A stretch of 62,299 bases of DNA, taken from NCBI GenBank assembly GCA_937863385.1, contig CALMBW010000003.1, positions 1 through 62,299 of the forward strand. The letters run 5' to 3'. Positions 38,850 through 47,714 of the stretch are shown here, piece after piece. The stretch's first letter is position 1; each line of letters begins with the position of its first letter. The notes beneath the pieces are model-generated. The model did not search any database and was not told the DNA's origin. It saw only the letters and a list, made by a program, of their open reading frames with translations. Both the position numbers and the translations under genes were made by a program. Origin of the DNA: an uncultured Actinomycetes bacterium (lineage in GTDB: Bacteria; Actinomycetota; CADDZG01; WHSQ01).

Positions 38850-40232
38850 ATGCAAAGGTCGATCGTGTGTGGACCCGAGATGGTGGTGGCGGAAGTACCC
38901 GGCCACACCCAGGTGATCTCGCCGGGCCTGTCGGTCGACCTCAGCACTGCCGATGACCTCGACGCTGTGGTTGCAGAGGCCGTCGATGTGCCTTTGGACC
39001 GCCCACCCCTGGATCGATTGGCTCGTCCAGGGATGCGCGTAACCGTTGCATTCGACGACCCGACGGTGCCCTGCTACGCGCCGATCTGGTCGAGCGCGAT
39101 CCGGATCGTCATCGATCGTTTGCAAAAAGCCGGTGTGAAGCAAAGAGATATCCAACTCGTTTGCGCGAACTCTCTTCATAGACAATTCACCCACGACGAG
39201 ATCGCGCGAACGATCGGGGATGATCTCGTACGTACCCATGGCGATCGCTTGCGGTGCCACGATGCAGAAGATCCCGACCAGATGGTCCATCTAGGCACCA
39301 CCCAGAGCGGTTACGACGTGGTGCTCGGCAGGTCCGTCACCGATTCCGACCTGACCGTCTACATCAATTGCTCGACCATGCGTGGCTTCTCGGGAGGGTG
39401 GAAGTCCGTGTGCGTCGGTTTGTCGGGTTATCGCTCGATCGCCCACCACCACACCCCCGACATCATGAGCATGTCGCTCGATCGCAACCGCATGCACGCG
39501 ATCCTCGACGAGATGGGCACGATGACCGAAGACCGGCTGGGGGAAGATCGGATCTTCAAACTCGAGACGGTGCTGGCGAACCCTCTGGGGGTTCACAAGA
39601 TGTTCGGTGGAAGCGTGTGGGCAACGCGAAAGGCGGCGATCGAAACACTTCGTTCGAAGCAACCCGCGCGTCGCACGCTCGTACAGGAGCCGGTTGACAT
39701 CGTCATCTACGGGGTCCCGGATTGGAGTCCTTACGCTGCTTTCAGTCACACCAACCCGATCCTGGATCTGATCTCTACAGGTCTCGGATACCTGGGCGGG
39801 ATGATCGAAGCTCTCGGAAAGCCTGGATGCACGGTCATCCTCGCGACCCCATGCCCACTTCGGTGGAACATGACGCATCATCCTGCCTACCGTGAGGTCT
39901 GGGAAGAAGTTCTGTCGGCCGACACCGACCCCGAGCACGTCCGCCACCACATCGAACCCGAGCTCGCCCGGCGCGGGGACTACATCGAGCTATACCGCTT
40001 TCAAAACGCGTTCCATCCGGTCCACGCCTCCATGGCGTTGTATCCGTTGAAACGGCTACGGCACGCAGGCAAAGTGATCGTCGCAGGAGCCCATGATGAA
40101 AGCGTGCCGCGTCACCTCGGGTTCGACTATGCCCCGTCCGTTACCGACGCAATCGCGATGGCTCAGTTAGAGATGGGTCCCGGTGCCACGATCGCTCTGG
40201 TCGAGAACCCGCTCGCTTTCAACCGCCAGTAG
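38850..40232 (+). CDS. LarA-like nickel-pincer racemase (DUF2088)
   Basis: The product is 460 residues. CANSLHRQFTHDEI (about 108-121, His pair) and GFSGGWKSVCVGLSGYRSIA (about 180-199, Lys for pincer cofactor attachment), followed by H-H-H, are the LarA motifs that bind the nickel pincer nucleotide. LarA enzymes racemise or epimerise 2-hydroxy acids. The larB, larC and larE cofactor genes are not in the window. The gene follows the DUF2342-like gene by 9 bp. The substrate may differ from lactate, as in many LarA homologues. Confidence 0.85.
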   Translation: MQRSIVCGPEMVVAEVPGHTQVISPGLSVDLSTADDLDAVVAEAVDVPLDRPPLDRLARPGMRVTVAFDDPTVPCYAPIWSSAIRIVIDRLQKAGVKQRDIQLVCANSLHRQFTHDEIARTIGDDLVRTHGDRLRCHDAEDPDQMVHLGTTQSGYDVVLGRSVTDSDLTVYINCSTMRGFSGGWKSVCVGLSGYRSIAHHHTPDIMSMSLDRNRMHAILDEMGTMTEDRLGEDRIFKLETVLANPLGVHKMFGGSVWATRKAAIETLRSKQPARRTLVQEPVDIVIYGVPDWSPYAAFSHTNPILDLISTGLGYLGGMIEALGKPGCTVILATPCPLRWNMTHHPAYREVWEEVLSADTDPEHVRHHIEPELARRGDYIELYRFQNAFHPVHASMALYPLKRLRHAGKVIVAGAHDESVPRHLGFDYAPSVTDAIAMAQLEMGPGATIALVENPLAFNRQ

Positions 40233-40251
40233 GGCTTGGGTCGAGTGCGAT

Positions 40252-40737
40252 TCAGACGGGCACGATCTCGGCCTCGACCGAACCATCTTGGATCCACAGC
40301 AAGCCCATCGACGTGGTCGGAGCCTGGCGCTTCCACGTCGCGCTACCGGGGTTGAACAGCAACAGTGAGTCGCGATCTTCGACGAAAGGGAGATGGGAGT
40401 GACCGAAGATCACGACCCGGGCTCGAGGAAACCGGCCACGCATCCGTTGCCATCGCCCGGATGAGGGTCCGGAATCGTGGATCACCGCTATCGGGATGCC
40501 TTCCAGAACCACCTCGGCCGTCTCGCGGGCACCCCATTCATGGACATCCCACGCATCGCAGTTGCCCATCACAACCGTCAACGGCGCGAGCGCAGCAAGT
40601 TCATCTAAGAGTGCGGGTTCCAGAACGTCACCCGCATGGATGATGTGATCGGCCGACTCCAAAAACGGCCAGGCACCCTTCGGTACGGGCCGGCTGTTGC
40701 CACGTGTATGGGTATCGGAGATGACGGCGATCTTCAC
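40252..40737 (-). CDS. YfcE/MJ0936-type metallophosphoesterase
   Basis: The product is 161 residues from GTG 40737. The motifs D-T-H (SDTHTRGN, about 8-10), G-D-V (HAGDVLEPALLD), G-N-C-D (about 58-61), G-H-S-H (FGHSHLPF, about 112-115) and the final N-P-G-S are those of the small calcineurin-like phosphodiesterases with two metal ions. They cleave simple phosphodiesters or cyclic nucleotides. It lies 24 bp after the E1/rhodanese gene on the same strand. Confidence 0.9.
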   Translation of the reverse strand: MKIAVISDTHTRGNSRPVPKGAWPFLESADHIIHAGDVLEPALLDELAALAPLTVVMGNCDAWDVHEWGARETAEVVLEGIPIAVIHDSGPSSGRWQRMRGRFPRARVVIFGHSHLPFVEDRDSLLLFNPGSATWKRQAPTTSMGLLWIQDGSVEAEIVPV

Positions 40738-40761
40738 GATGCGACCTGTTGGGTGGTTCGT

Positions 40762-41919
40762 CTAAGCGAGACGGAGCTCCCTGACGCGCTCTGTGTGCTC
40801 TTGGACCTCGCGTTCCCCGCACGCGGGGCACTTAGGATCGCGACGAACCTTCACCTCGCCGAAACGCGTCCCCTGAGCATCGAAAGTAAGCAGTCGCCCG
40901 ACAAGAGGTTCGCCGTAACCGACGATCAGCTTGAGAGCTTCGTTGGCTTCGAGGCTGCCGATGATCCCCGGCAGAACGCCTAGCACGCCGGCCTCACTGC
41001 AAGAAGGCGCAAGCTCTGGAGGTGGAGCCTCCGGGTACAGGCATCGATAACAAGGCCCCTCATAGGGGACGAACGTCGAAAGCATGCCCTCGAACCGGAA
41101 GATCGATCCGTGGACCACCGGCTTGCGCAGTTCCACCGCAGCATCGTTGATGAAATAGCGGGTTTCGAAGTTGTCCGAACCATCCACGATCACGTCGTAG
41201 TCCTTGATGATCTCGTGGACGTTGGAAGCATCGAGACGCACGGCGTGCACGTTCACCTTCACATCGCGGTTCAGGTTCGCGATGAAGTCGCGCGCGGACT
41301 CGGCCTTTAGCTGGCCTACGGTTTCATAGTTGTGGATCACCTGCCGCTGGAGGTTCGACTCTTCAACCACATCCGAGTCAACGACTCCGAGGGTGCCAAC
41401 ACCTGCAGCCGCGAGATAGAGCAGCGCAGGTGACCCGAGGCCGCCGGCCCCGATCGACAGGACCTTGGCGTCGAGCAGCTTCTGCTGGCCTACCTCGCCA
41501 ACCTCTTTGAGGATCAAGTGACGGGAATAGCGGTCACGTTGCTCTCTGGTGAGGGTTCGGGGAACCGAGAAGTCATAGCCGAGGTCCTTCCAGCGCGTGA
41601 AGCCGCCAGACATGGAGGCGACATCGCTGTAACCGAGCTCCATGAGTGTCTTGGCGGCGAAAGCACTACGCACCCCGCCCTGGCAGTAGACGATCAGCTC
41701 TTGGTCCTTATCGGGGAAAAGATCCTCGATCCGCGACTCGAGGTAAGACCGGGTGAGATGGGCCGCCGATGGGATGACCCCGGCCGCCACCTCGTCTTGC
41801 TCGCGCACGTCTAACAGCCGCGGGCTGTCGCCGGCATCCAGCCGCTGCTTGAGCTCCTCGGGGGACAGCTCCTTGATCTCGCTCTTGACCTGCCGGAGCA
41901 GGTCCCTGAAATTAGCCAT
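40762..41919 (-). CDS. Rhodanese-E1 adenylyltransferase (MoeB/ThiF type)
   Basis: The product is 385 residues. An N-terminal rhodanese domain (about 12-110, LLDVREQDEVAAGVIPSA; sulfur-carrying Cys in V-Y-C-Q-G-G-V-R-S) precedes an E1-like domain (ATP site G-A-G-G-L-G-S-P-A; S-N-L-Q-R-Q; D-N-F-E-T-R). Cys-rich zinc ligands are C-Y-R-C-L-Y-P and C-P-A-C-G near the end. It would adenylate the C-terminus of small sulfur carriers (MoaD/ThiS/CysO types) and transfer sulfur. In the best-known MoeZ-type fusions the rhodanese is C-terminal; here it is N-terminal. The carrier gene is not adjacent. Confidence 0.9.
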   Translation of the reverse strand: MANFRDLLRQVKSEIKELSPEELKQRLDAGDSPRLLDVREQDEVAAGVIPSAAHLTRSYLESRIEDLFPDKDQELIVYCQGGVRSAFAAKTLMELGYSDVASMSGGFTRWKDLGYDFSVPRTLTREQRDRYSRHLILKEVGEVGQQKLLDAKVLSIGAGGLGSPALLYLAAAGVGTLGVVDSDVVEESNLQRQVIHNYETVGQLKAESARDFIANLNRDVKVNVHAVRLDASNVHEIIKDYDVIVDGSDNFETRYFINDAAVELRKPVVHGSIFRFEGMLSTFVPYEGPCYRCLYPEAPPPELAPSCSEAGVLGVLPGIIGSLEANEALKLIVGYGEPLVGRLLTFDAQGTRFGEVKVRRDPKCPACGEREVQEHTERVRELRLA

Positions 41920-41963
41920 ATTCGTACCTTACTATACGTGCAAAGTCGCCGCATCCCTGCCCG

Positions 41964-42200
41964 TCAGACGGAAAGCGCTTCTTTCACGTGGGCCAAGGTG
42001 GGGTTGACCAGCAATCTCTCGCCAACCTCGACCGTGGGAACGGTCCTGAAGCCGCCGCTCGCGTCCTCGATATCCGCTGCCCTCGAAGGATCGGCCTCGA
42101 TATCGACCTCGGAATACGAGATCCCTGCTTCATCGAACTGCCGCTTGAGACGCCGGCAATGGCCGCACCAGGTGGTCGTGAAGATCGTCACCGCTTGCAT
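41964..42200 (-). CDS. Mycoredoxin/glutaredoxin-like protein
   Basis: The product is 78 residues from ATG 42200 (MQAVTIFTTTWCGHC). The active site is C-G-H-C, followed by R-R-L-K; T-V-P-T-V-E-V-G gives the cis-Pro loop, and the end N-P-T-L-A-H-V fits the mycoredoxin family. It would reduce mycothiol- or glutathione-mixed disulfides in the cytoplasm. It is 44 bp upstream of the rhodanese-E1 gene and could be co-transcribed with it. C-G-H-C differs from the common C-G-Y-C/C-P-Y-C of the family. Confidence 0.85.
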   Translation of the reverse strand: MQAVTIFTTTWCGHCRRLKRQFDEAGISYSEVDIEADPSRAADIEDASGGFRTVPTVEVGERLLVNPTLAHVKEALSV

Positions 42201-42309
42201 GTGGTCCTTTAACTCCCCTGCTCTGTCGAGGAAGATAACCATCCCCTACATCTGACGATTCCCGCCCGGGTGGGTCCGTCAAACGTGCACCGAGAGCGCT
42301 AGGAGCAGG

Positions 42310-43362
42310 ATGAAAGCGGTCGTTTACGCCGGCGACGGACGGGTCGAGGTGGACTCTGTCACCGATCCACGGATACAGGAATCCACCGATGCGATCGTCA
42401 AGGTGGCGCGGACGGCGATCTGCGGGTCTGACCTACACCTTCTCGACGGCAAGACGCCCGGGATGCGCGAGGGGTCTGTCATCGGGCACGAATTCGTCGG
42501 AGTGATCACGGATCTCGGTAGCGAGGTGACCCGTCACGCACAGGGGACGCGCGTGCTGGGAAGCTTCCTGATCGCCTGCGGATCCTGCACCGCTTGCGCA
42601 GCGGGTCGGTTCAATTTCTGCTCTAACCGGCGCGCGCTCGGTCTGGGAACCTTCACCGGCGATCTTGACGGTGCCCAAGCCGAATACGTCCGGGTACCCG
42701 GAGCCGATCTGAACCTCAAACTCCTGGATGGCGCACTTTCGGGATTGAGCGACGAGGAAGCGTTATTCGGTGGCGACATCCTCACGACCGGCTTCTACGC
42801 GGCCGAGCTCGCGGAACCCGAGCCCGAAGACGTCATAGTCATCGTGGGAGCTGGTCCGGTGGGCCTGTTCACCGCAGCGGCTCTGCGCGGCAGGTGCGCA
42901 CGCGTGATCTTGCTGGACCGCGATGAAATCCGCGTGAGCTTCGCGCAGGAGCTGCTCGGACAAGACACCGCTTTCCTCGTCGGTGAAGATCCTCACCCCG
43001 TGGTGGCGCGGGAGACGGGCGGGGAGCTGGCATCCGTTGCGATCGACGCCGTGGGATCGGTTGATGTCTTCAAGTCCACGCTCAAGCTCGTGCGTGAAGG
43101 TGGCGCCGTCGTCGTCATCGGCGTTTACGGAGCCGAGCGCGTCGAGATGTCCATGGGCCGTGCATGGGTGCGCGGACTACAGGTCAGGTTCTCGGGGATG
43201 GGCAACATCCACGCGCATTGGGACACGGCGCTGATGACGGTCGCGAAGGGCGGTATCGATCCGACGAGATTGATCACCCATCGACTCAGCCTTGACGATG
43301 CGGTCGAGGGCTACCGCGCGTTCGCTGCCAGAGAAGCAACCAAGGTGGTGCTAACTCCTTAG
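42310..43362 (+). CDS. Zinc-dependent alcohol dehydrogenase (MDR family)
   Basis: The product is 350 residues. ATG 42310 has AGGAGCAGG upstream. Catalytic zinc ligands lie in A-I-C-G-S-D-L-H and G-H-E-F-V-G-V (Cys about 38, His-Glu about 60). The structural zinc loop is CGSCTACAAGRFNFC (four Cys, about 92-106). The NAD site is G-A-G-P-V-G-L-F (about 180-187) with an Asp after beta-2 (L-L-D-R-D), which favours NAD. It resembles formaldehyde or alcohol dehydrogenase-like proteins. It is a single gene between convergent and divergent neighbours. Confidence 0.9.
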   Translation: MKAVVYAGDGRVEVDSVTDPRIQESTDAIVKVARTAICGSDLHLLDGKTPGMREGSVIGHEFVGVITDLGSEVTRHAQGTRVLGSFLIACGSCTACAAGRFNFCSNRRALGLGTFTGDLDGAQAEYVRVPGADLNLKLLDGALSGLSDEEALFGGDILTTGFYAAELAEPEPEDVIVIVGAGPVGLFTAAALRGRCARVILLDRDEIRVSFAQELLGQDTAFLVGEDPHPVVARETGGELASVAIDAVGSVDVFKSTLKLVREGGAVVVIGVYGAERVEMSMGRAWVRGLQVRFSGMGNIHAHWDTALMTVAKGGIDPTRLITHRLSLDDAVEGYRAFAAREATKVVLTP

Positions 43363-43387
43363 CTGCGGCACGGTCGCACGTGTGGCG

Positions 43388-43663
43388 CTAGGACGAGGTT
43401 TGGTTCTTCTTGGCCTTCTCGGCCACGATGTCTTCCGCGCTCTTGCCGCAACCGGGACAGAACTTCGACTCGGCCGGGACGTTGGCTGCACAGAAGGGGC
43501 AAGGGCCCTCGACGGGCTCTTCCTTGTAGCCCTCCTTGAGTCCCGACTTGAATTCCTTGGAGGCTTGGCCCATGGAGCGGGCCAGCTTCGGCAAGCGCGA
43601 GGCGCCGAACAGCAACAAGACCACGAGCAGCACGATCAGGAGCTCGGGTGCGCTGAAGTTCAT
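43388..43663 (-). CDS. tatA: TatA-like translocase subunit with C-terminal zinc ribbon
   Basis: The product is 91 residues from ATG 43663, with GGAGACA upstream. The start MNFSAPELLIVLLVVLLLFG, then A-S-R-L-P-K-L-A-R-S-M-G-Q-A-S-K-E-F-K is the TatA membrane helix, hinge with F-G-A-x-x-L-P and amphipathic helix. The rest is unusual: C-P-F-C and C-P-G-C-G pairs (about 55/58 and 69/72) form a zinc ribbon at the cytoplasmic end. TatB/TatC are not in the window. It overlaps no neighbour and ends 26 bp after the dehydrogenase on the opposite strand. Confidence 0.85.
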   Translation of the reverse strand: MNFSAPELLIVLLVVLLLFGASRLPKLARSMGQASKEFKSGLKEGYKEEPVEGPCPFCAANVPAESKFCPGCGKSAEDIVAEKAKKNQTSS

Positions 43664-43673
43664 CTCTTGTCTC

Positions 43674-44687
43674 CTATCCCCGTAGCGCGGGGAGCACCTC
43701 GGCCCCCAGCAGATCGATGTCTTCGACATCGCTCAGCTGGAAGGGCAGAGCTCCCAGCGTGACGATCACTTCTTCGACCCCCAACGCGGCCAGCTCTCCG
43801 AATCGGTCGGTCACCTCGGCGACTGTCCCGGCGACCCGGGTAGCTCTGAACGACTCGAAGGATACTGCCCCTGCTCCACTAGCTTCCGACAAAACACCCG
43901 GCGGCGTCACGGACACGAGGCGTTCGAAGCGCCGCGCGACGTCGGCATCGTCGGAGCCGGCTAGAACGTAAGCGCCGACACTTCGCCGCAGCGGACGCTC
44001 CCGGCCTTCACTCTCGCAGATGTGCTCGCACACCTCCAACCGCTGCCGGTAGGTCTCGGTATCACCGAGCCAGGAGAAGTTCCAGCCATCGGCGTGACGG
44101 GCGACCATCTTCAAGAGATAGTCCCCCTTGCCACCGATCCAGATGGCCGGGCGTGGGGTCTGATGGGGGCCGGGCCTGCAGATCGCGCCGTCGATGTCGT
44201 AGAAGCGACCGTGGTGGGTCAGCTCCTCGCCGTCTAGCAGACGCGCCACTACCGAGGCAGCTTCACCCACTCGGGCGATACGGACCCCGGGTTCGTCAAG
44301 CTCGATGCCTGCAGCGGTGTACTCGGGCGCGTACCAGCCCGCTCCCAGTCCCAGCTCCAAGCGGCCCGCGCAAAGAAGGTCGAGGGTCGCTGCCATCTTC
44401 GCAAGCAGGGCGGGATTGCGAAGGTCGTTGCAGAGCGTCAGGGTCCCGAGGCGAACCCGGCTAGTCACCCCCGCAAGTGCCGCCAGCGTCGTCCACGCTT
44501 CGAGAGACCCTTGCTTGTCCGGCGGACCGCCGTACTTCGACCAATCAAGGAAGAGATGATCGGAGATCCACAGGGAGTCGAACCCCGCAGCCTCGGCTCT
44601 AGCCGCAACCGCCGCCACGCCCTTGAACGACGCCGGCGATCCTGACAGCGAAGTGTCGTAGTGGGGTAACGCCAGTCCGAATCGCAT
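43674..44687 (-). CDS. LLM-class F420-dependent oxidoreductase
   Basis: The product is 337 residues. The start MRFGLALPHYDTSLSG, then S-L-W-I-S-D-H-L-F-L-D-W and V-R-L-G-T-L-T-L-C-N-D-L-R-N-P-A are the luciferase-like TIM-barrel core; G-A-G-W-Y-A-P-E-Y and P-A-I-W-I-G-G-K-G fit F420-binding members of actinobacteria. The substrate is unknown. It is 10 bp upstream of the tatA-like gene on the same strand, so one transcript is possible. It is divergent to the CBS gene. Confidence 0.9.
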   Translation of the reverse strand: MRFGLALPHYDTSLSGSPASFKGVAAVAARAEAAGFDSLWISDHLFLDWSKYGGPPDKQGSLEAWTTLAALAGVTSRVRLGTLTLCNDLRNPALLAKMAATLDLLCAGRLELGLGAGWYAPEYTAAGIELDEPGVRIARVGEAASVVARLLDGEELTHHGRFYDIDGAICRPGPHQTPRPAIWIGGKGDYLLKMVARHADGWNFSWLGDTETYRQRLEVCEHICESEGRERPLRRSVGAYVLAGSDDADVARRFERLVSVTPPGVLSEASGAGAVSFESFRATRVAGTVAEVTDRFGELAALGVEEVIVTLGALPFQLSDVEDIDLLGAEVLPALRG

Positions 44688-44735
44688 GTCACCAGTGTAG
44701 ATACGCGTGACGAGCCGCCGGTCTGTCCCGGTAGG

Positions 44736-45209
44736 ATGCTCGACATGAAGGTCTCAGACATCATGACTTCGGCGGCCGCAACCGACTCTCCGAGCGATTC
44801 GGTGGGCGACGCGGCGGCGAAGATGCGTCAGCAACAAACCGGTTCACTCCTGATCACCGAAGGATCCAAGCTCCTCGGGATCATCACCGAGCGAGACGTT
44901 CTGCGTGTGGTCGCAGAGGGCAAGGATCCGAAAACCGCAACGATCGGTGATGAGATGACCCGCGATCCAGTCACCATCGAGCCGGATACCAGCCTCAAAG
45001 ACGCTGCGGATCTGATGTTCAAGCACTGGTTCCGTCACCTTCCGGTCGTGGACACCAGCGGAGACCTCGTTGGGATCATCTCGACCCGAGACTTGCTCCG
45101 CATGGTGTCGGCAGGGATGGCCGAGCCGCAGAACCTTCAGGCACTGACCGGGCACAAGCTGGCGCGCGACATCAGGATCGAGCGGATCGAAGCCGGAGAT
45201 CTCGACTAA
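44736..45209 (+). CDS. CBS-domain pair protein
   Basis: The product is 157 residues from ATG 44736 (ATG 44745 is equally possible). Two CBS domains (about 6-62 and 70-125) show the V-x-D-I-M-T and M-T-R-D-P-V-T-I-E-P starts and the L-x-G-I-I-T-E-R-D-V-L / L-V-G-I-I-S-T-R-D-L-L endings with Asp, which commonly bind adenine nucleotides. No catalytic domain is present. It is likely a stand-alone energy sensor. Confidence 0.9.
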   Translation: MLDMKVSDIMTSAAATDSPSDSVGDAAAKMRQQQTGSLLITEGSKLLGIITERDVLRVVAEGKDPKTATIGDEMTRDPVTIEPDTSLKDAADLMFKHWFRHLPVVDTSGDLVGIISTRDLLRMVSAGMAEPQNLQALTGHKLARDIRIERIEAGDLD

Positions 45210-45246
45210 GGATCCTGCGGAGGGCCCTAAGACCGGCTCGCCGCAA

Positions 45247-46314
45247 CTAACGGTTAGAGACCAGATCGATCTGTAAGGACGCTAGGCTCAGTTCTCTCAT
45301 CGAGCCCGGCGCGTCCAGCACCTGCTTAAGGGCTTTCACGACATCCCCGTCGTAGCTGATCCCGGATAGCTCGTCGAGTTCGTTGAGCGCTTCCTCGATC
45401 CCCCGACTCGACCTGAATGCCCGGGTGGAGGTCATTGCATCGAGACTGTCGGCAACCCTGATGATGCGGCCGAGCACGGGGATATCGCCAGCCTCCAGGC
45501 CGGTCGGGTACCCGGTCCCATCCCAGTTCTCGTGGTGAGCGAGCACACCATCGACCACGTCTGCGTAGAGCTTGATCGGGGCCAGGATGTTCGCTCCGAT
45601 GATCGGATGTGCACGCATGATCACCCACTCGTTGTCGGTTAGGGGGGCGTCCTTGGAAAGGATGTTGTCCGGCACCCCCACCTTGCCAACATCGTGGAGC
45701 AGCCCTGCTAGGTACGCGCGGTAGGGATCTACATCCATCTCACCTGCGATCTTCTCGCAAAGTAACGCCACGGAAACGGAGTGGCCCTTGGTGTATTGAT
45801 CGCGCGCTTCGAGCGCCATGACGAGCGATCTGATGATCCGATTGTGCAGACGATCGTGCTCTGAGGCGAGCTTGAAATCCTGGTAACTCTCGTAGTACCG
45901 GCAGACGCATTCGTGCAGTGTTTCGAAAAGCAGTTCACGCTCGTTGGGAGAAGGGCCGATCACCCGGCTCATCACGAAGCGTCCGGAGGTCAGGGCTCGT
46001 TGGAAACCGTTGTCCGCCGAGCCCGGCCTCCTCCCTCGTCGCTCGGCCAGCCCGTCGATGATCGTCTGTGTGAGCGTCCAGTCACCGTCATCGAAGATCT
46101 CGCACAGCCCCGACAGCAGCGAGCGCAGTTGGCGCTCCAGATCGGGTTGCTCGTGGCGCTCGGCTTCGGGGATCAGTTCCATCCACTGCGCCGCGATCGC
46201 GTCTTTGTTGCTGGCCAGGGCTGAGCGGAGTTTTCGAGCGGCGATCTCGCGGCGACGGGCAACGAAAGGCGAGAACGATTCGCTATGTGGTTCGTGTCGC
46301 TCGCTCATCGCCAT
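45247..46314 (-). CDS. HD-GYP domain phosphodiesterase
   Basis: The product is 355 residues. The N-terminal half (about 1-165) is helical with no known family. The C-terminal half has G-H-S-V-S-V, the HD pair in LAGLLHDVGKVGVPD (about 206-220), H-P-I-I-G-A, L-A-H-H-E-N-W-D-G-T-G-Y-P with the GYP signature (about 256-268) and V-A-D-S-L-D-A-M. It is a complete HD-GYP and probably hydrolyses cyclic-di-GMP. The GGDEF protein at 58321 shows that the second messenger is in use. An inverted repeat lies just upstream of its start. Confidence 0.9.
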   Translation of the reverse strand: MAMSERHEPHSESFSPFVARRREIAARKLRSALASNKDAIAAQWMELIPEAERHEQPDLERQLRSLLSGLCEIFDDGDWTLTQTIIDGLAERRGRRPGSADNGFQRALTSGRFVMSRVIGPSPNERELLFETLHECVCRYYESYQDFKLASEHDRLHNRIIRSLVMALEARDQYTKGHSVSVALLCEKIAGEMDVDPYRAYLAGLLHDVGKVGVPDNILSKDAPLTDNEWVIMRAHPIIGANILAPIKLYADVVDGVLAHHENWDGTGYPTGLEAGDIPVLGRIIRVADSLDAMTSTRAFRSSRGIEEALNELDELSGISYDGDVVKALKQVLDAPGSMRELSLASLQIDLVSNR

Positions 46315-46337
46315 CGGCCTCTCCCGGTTAGGAGACT

Positions 46338-46359
46338 AGGTAACTGTGAGTAGTTACCT
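46338..46359. promoter_or_regulatory. Inverted repeat upstream of the HD-GYP gene
   Basis: AGGTAACT and AGTTACCT form a perfect 8-bp inverted repeat with a 6-bp spacer, 24 bp upstream of the start codon (46314, minus strand). A partial third copy of the box (ATTACCTG) lies near 46388. It is a probable transcription-factor site. Confidence 0.5.
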
Positions 46360-46537
46360 GACTACGCGCTAGAGTACATTCCCATGAATTACCTGTCTAT
46401 AACCCCTTGGTCCCTAACTTTCTGGCGAAGGGAGGACTAGCCCGTAATACGTATCGAGAGCCCTGAGGGGTCGACCGGTTCCGGAGCGCGCTCGACCAGG
46501 GTCGGGGTCGCCAGAGGGCCTTGCGGGGCCATTCGCC

Positions 46538-47710
46538 TTAGATCTTGTACTTCTCCAGCAGCCGCCGGGCGATGACGGTCTTTTGGATCTCCGACGTGCC
46601 TTCCCCGATCAGCAGGAAGGGAGCGTCCCGGTAGAGCCGCTCGACGGTGAACTCCTTGGAATAGCCATATCCACCGTGTACCCGCAGCGACTTCAGCACG
46701 ATCTCGTTACATGCCTCCGACGCGAAGAGCTTGGCCATCCCCGCCTCTAGGTCGCTGCGTTCGCCGGCCGATTTCTTCTCGGCTGCTTGGTAGAGCATCA
46801 GCTTGGCGGCTTCGAGGGTGGTTCCCATCTCGGCCAGGTGGATCTGGATCGCCTGATGACCCGAGATCGCCTTTCCGAAAGCCTTTCGCTCTTGGGCGTA
46901 ACGGATCGCCTCTTCGAAAGCACGGGTTGCAACACCCACGGCACGGGCGGCGACGTTCACCCGCCCCAACTCGATGCCGTCCAGCACCTGCTGGAAGCCC
47001 TTGCCCTCTTCGGTGCCGAGCAACTGGCTGCGGGCGATGCGATAGTCGTTGAAGACCATCTCGGTGGTCTCGACGCCCTTGTAGCCGAGCTTGGGGATGT
47101 TCTTTCCAACGTCGAGGCCTTCGGCCGGGGTGGGGTTACCGCCTTCCTTCTCGACGATCAGCATGCTCATCCCCTTGTGCGGGGGATCTGCCGAAGGGTC
47201 GGTCTTGACGAGGGTCATCACGATGCTCGACCTCAGGCCATTCGTCAGCCACATCTTCTGACCGTTCACCACATAGTCGTCGCCGTCCGCTATCGCTTTG
47301 GTCGTGATCGCTTGGACATCCGAACCTGCCTCGGGCTCGGACATGGCCAGGGCAGCCCGCCACTCCCCGGTTGCCATCTTGGGCAAGTAGTGCTGCTTCT
47401 GCTCGTCGGTCCCGAAACGGTTGATCAGGTAGCAGCCCATGAAGTGGGTGTTGAGCACACCGGAAAGGCTCATCCATCCACGGGCAAGCTCCACGACGGT
47501 CAAGGCGTAGGTCGTCAAGGATTCGCCGATGCCCCCGAACTCCTCTGGCACGGTGATGCCGAAGAGGCCCATCTCCTTCATCTGCTCGACGATCTTCTCG
47601 GGATACTCGTCGTTGTGCTCCATCTCGTCCGCTACGGGGATCACTTCGCTCTGAACGAAGTCGCGGACGGTAGAGACGATCTCCTTCTGGATATCAGTTA
47701 GCTCGAGCAT
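46538..47710 (-). CDS. Acyl-CoA dehydrogenase
   Basis: The product is 390 residues from ATG 47710. N-terminal helices, then A-L-A-M-S-E-P-E-A-G-S-D-V-Q-A, W-L-T-N-G-x-R-S and the C-terminal R-V-H-G-G-Y-G-Y-S-K-E, then I-G-E-G-T-S-E-I-Q-K-T are the full family pattern; the Glu in G-E-G-T-S is the catalytic base position of the short/medium-chain type. FAD-dependent. It follows the CitE-like gene by 4 bp on the same strand, so the two probably share one acyl-CoA pathway. Confidence 0.95.
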   Translation of the reverse strand: MLELTDIQKEIVSTVRDFVQSEVIPVADEMEHNDEYPEKIVEQMKEMGLFGITVPEEFGGIGESLTTYALTVVELARGWMSLSGVLNTHFMGCYLINRFGTDEQKQHYLPKMATGEWRAALAMSEPEAGSDVQAITTKAIADGDDYVVNGQKMWLTNGLRSSIVMTLVKTDPSADPPHKGMSMLIVEKEGGNPTPAEGLDVGKNIPKLGYKGVETTEMVFNDYRIARSQLLGTEEGKGFQQVLDGIELGRVNVAARAVGVATRAFEEAIRYAQERKAFGKAISGHQAIQIHLAEMGTTLEAAKLMLYQAAEKKSAGERSDLEAGMAKLFASEACNEIVLKSLRVHGGYGYSKEFTVERLYRDAPFLLIGEGTSEIQKTVIARRLLEKYKI

Positions 47711-47714
47711 CCCT

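Noticed and set aside
46787-47701. Long open frame on the plus strand
   Set aside because: It runs antisense inside the acyl-CoA dehydrogenase gene, has no family pattern and reflects high-GC codon use.
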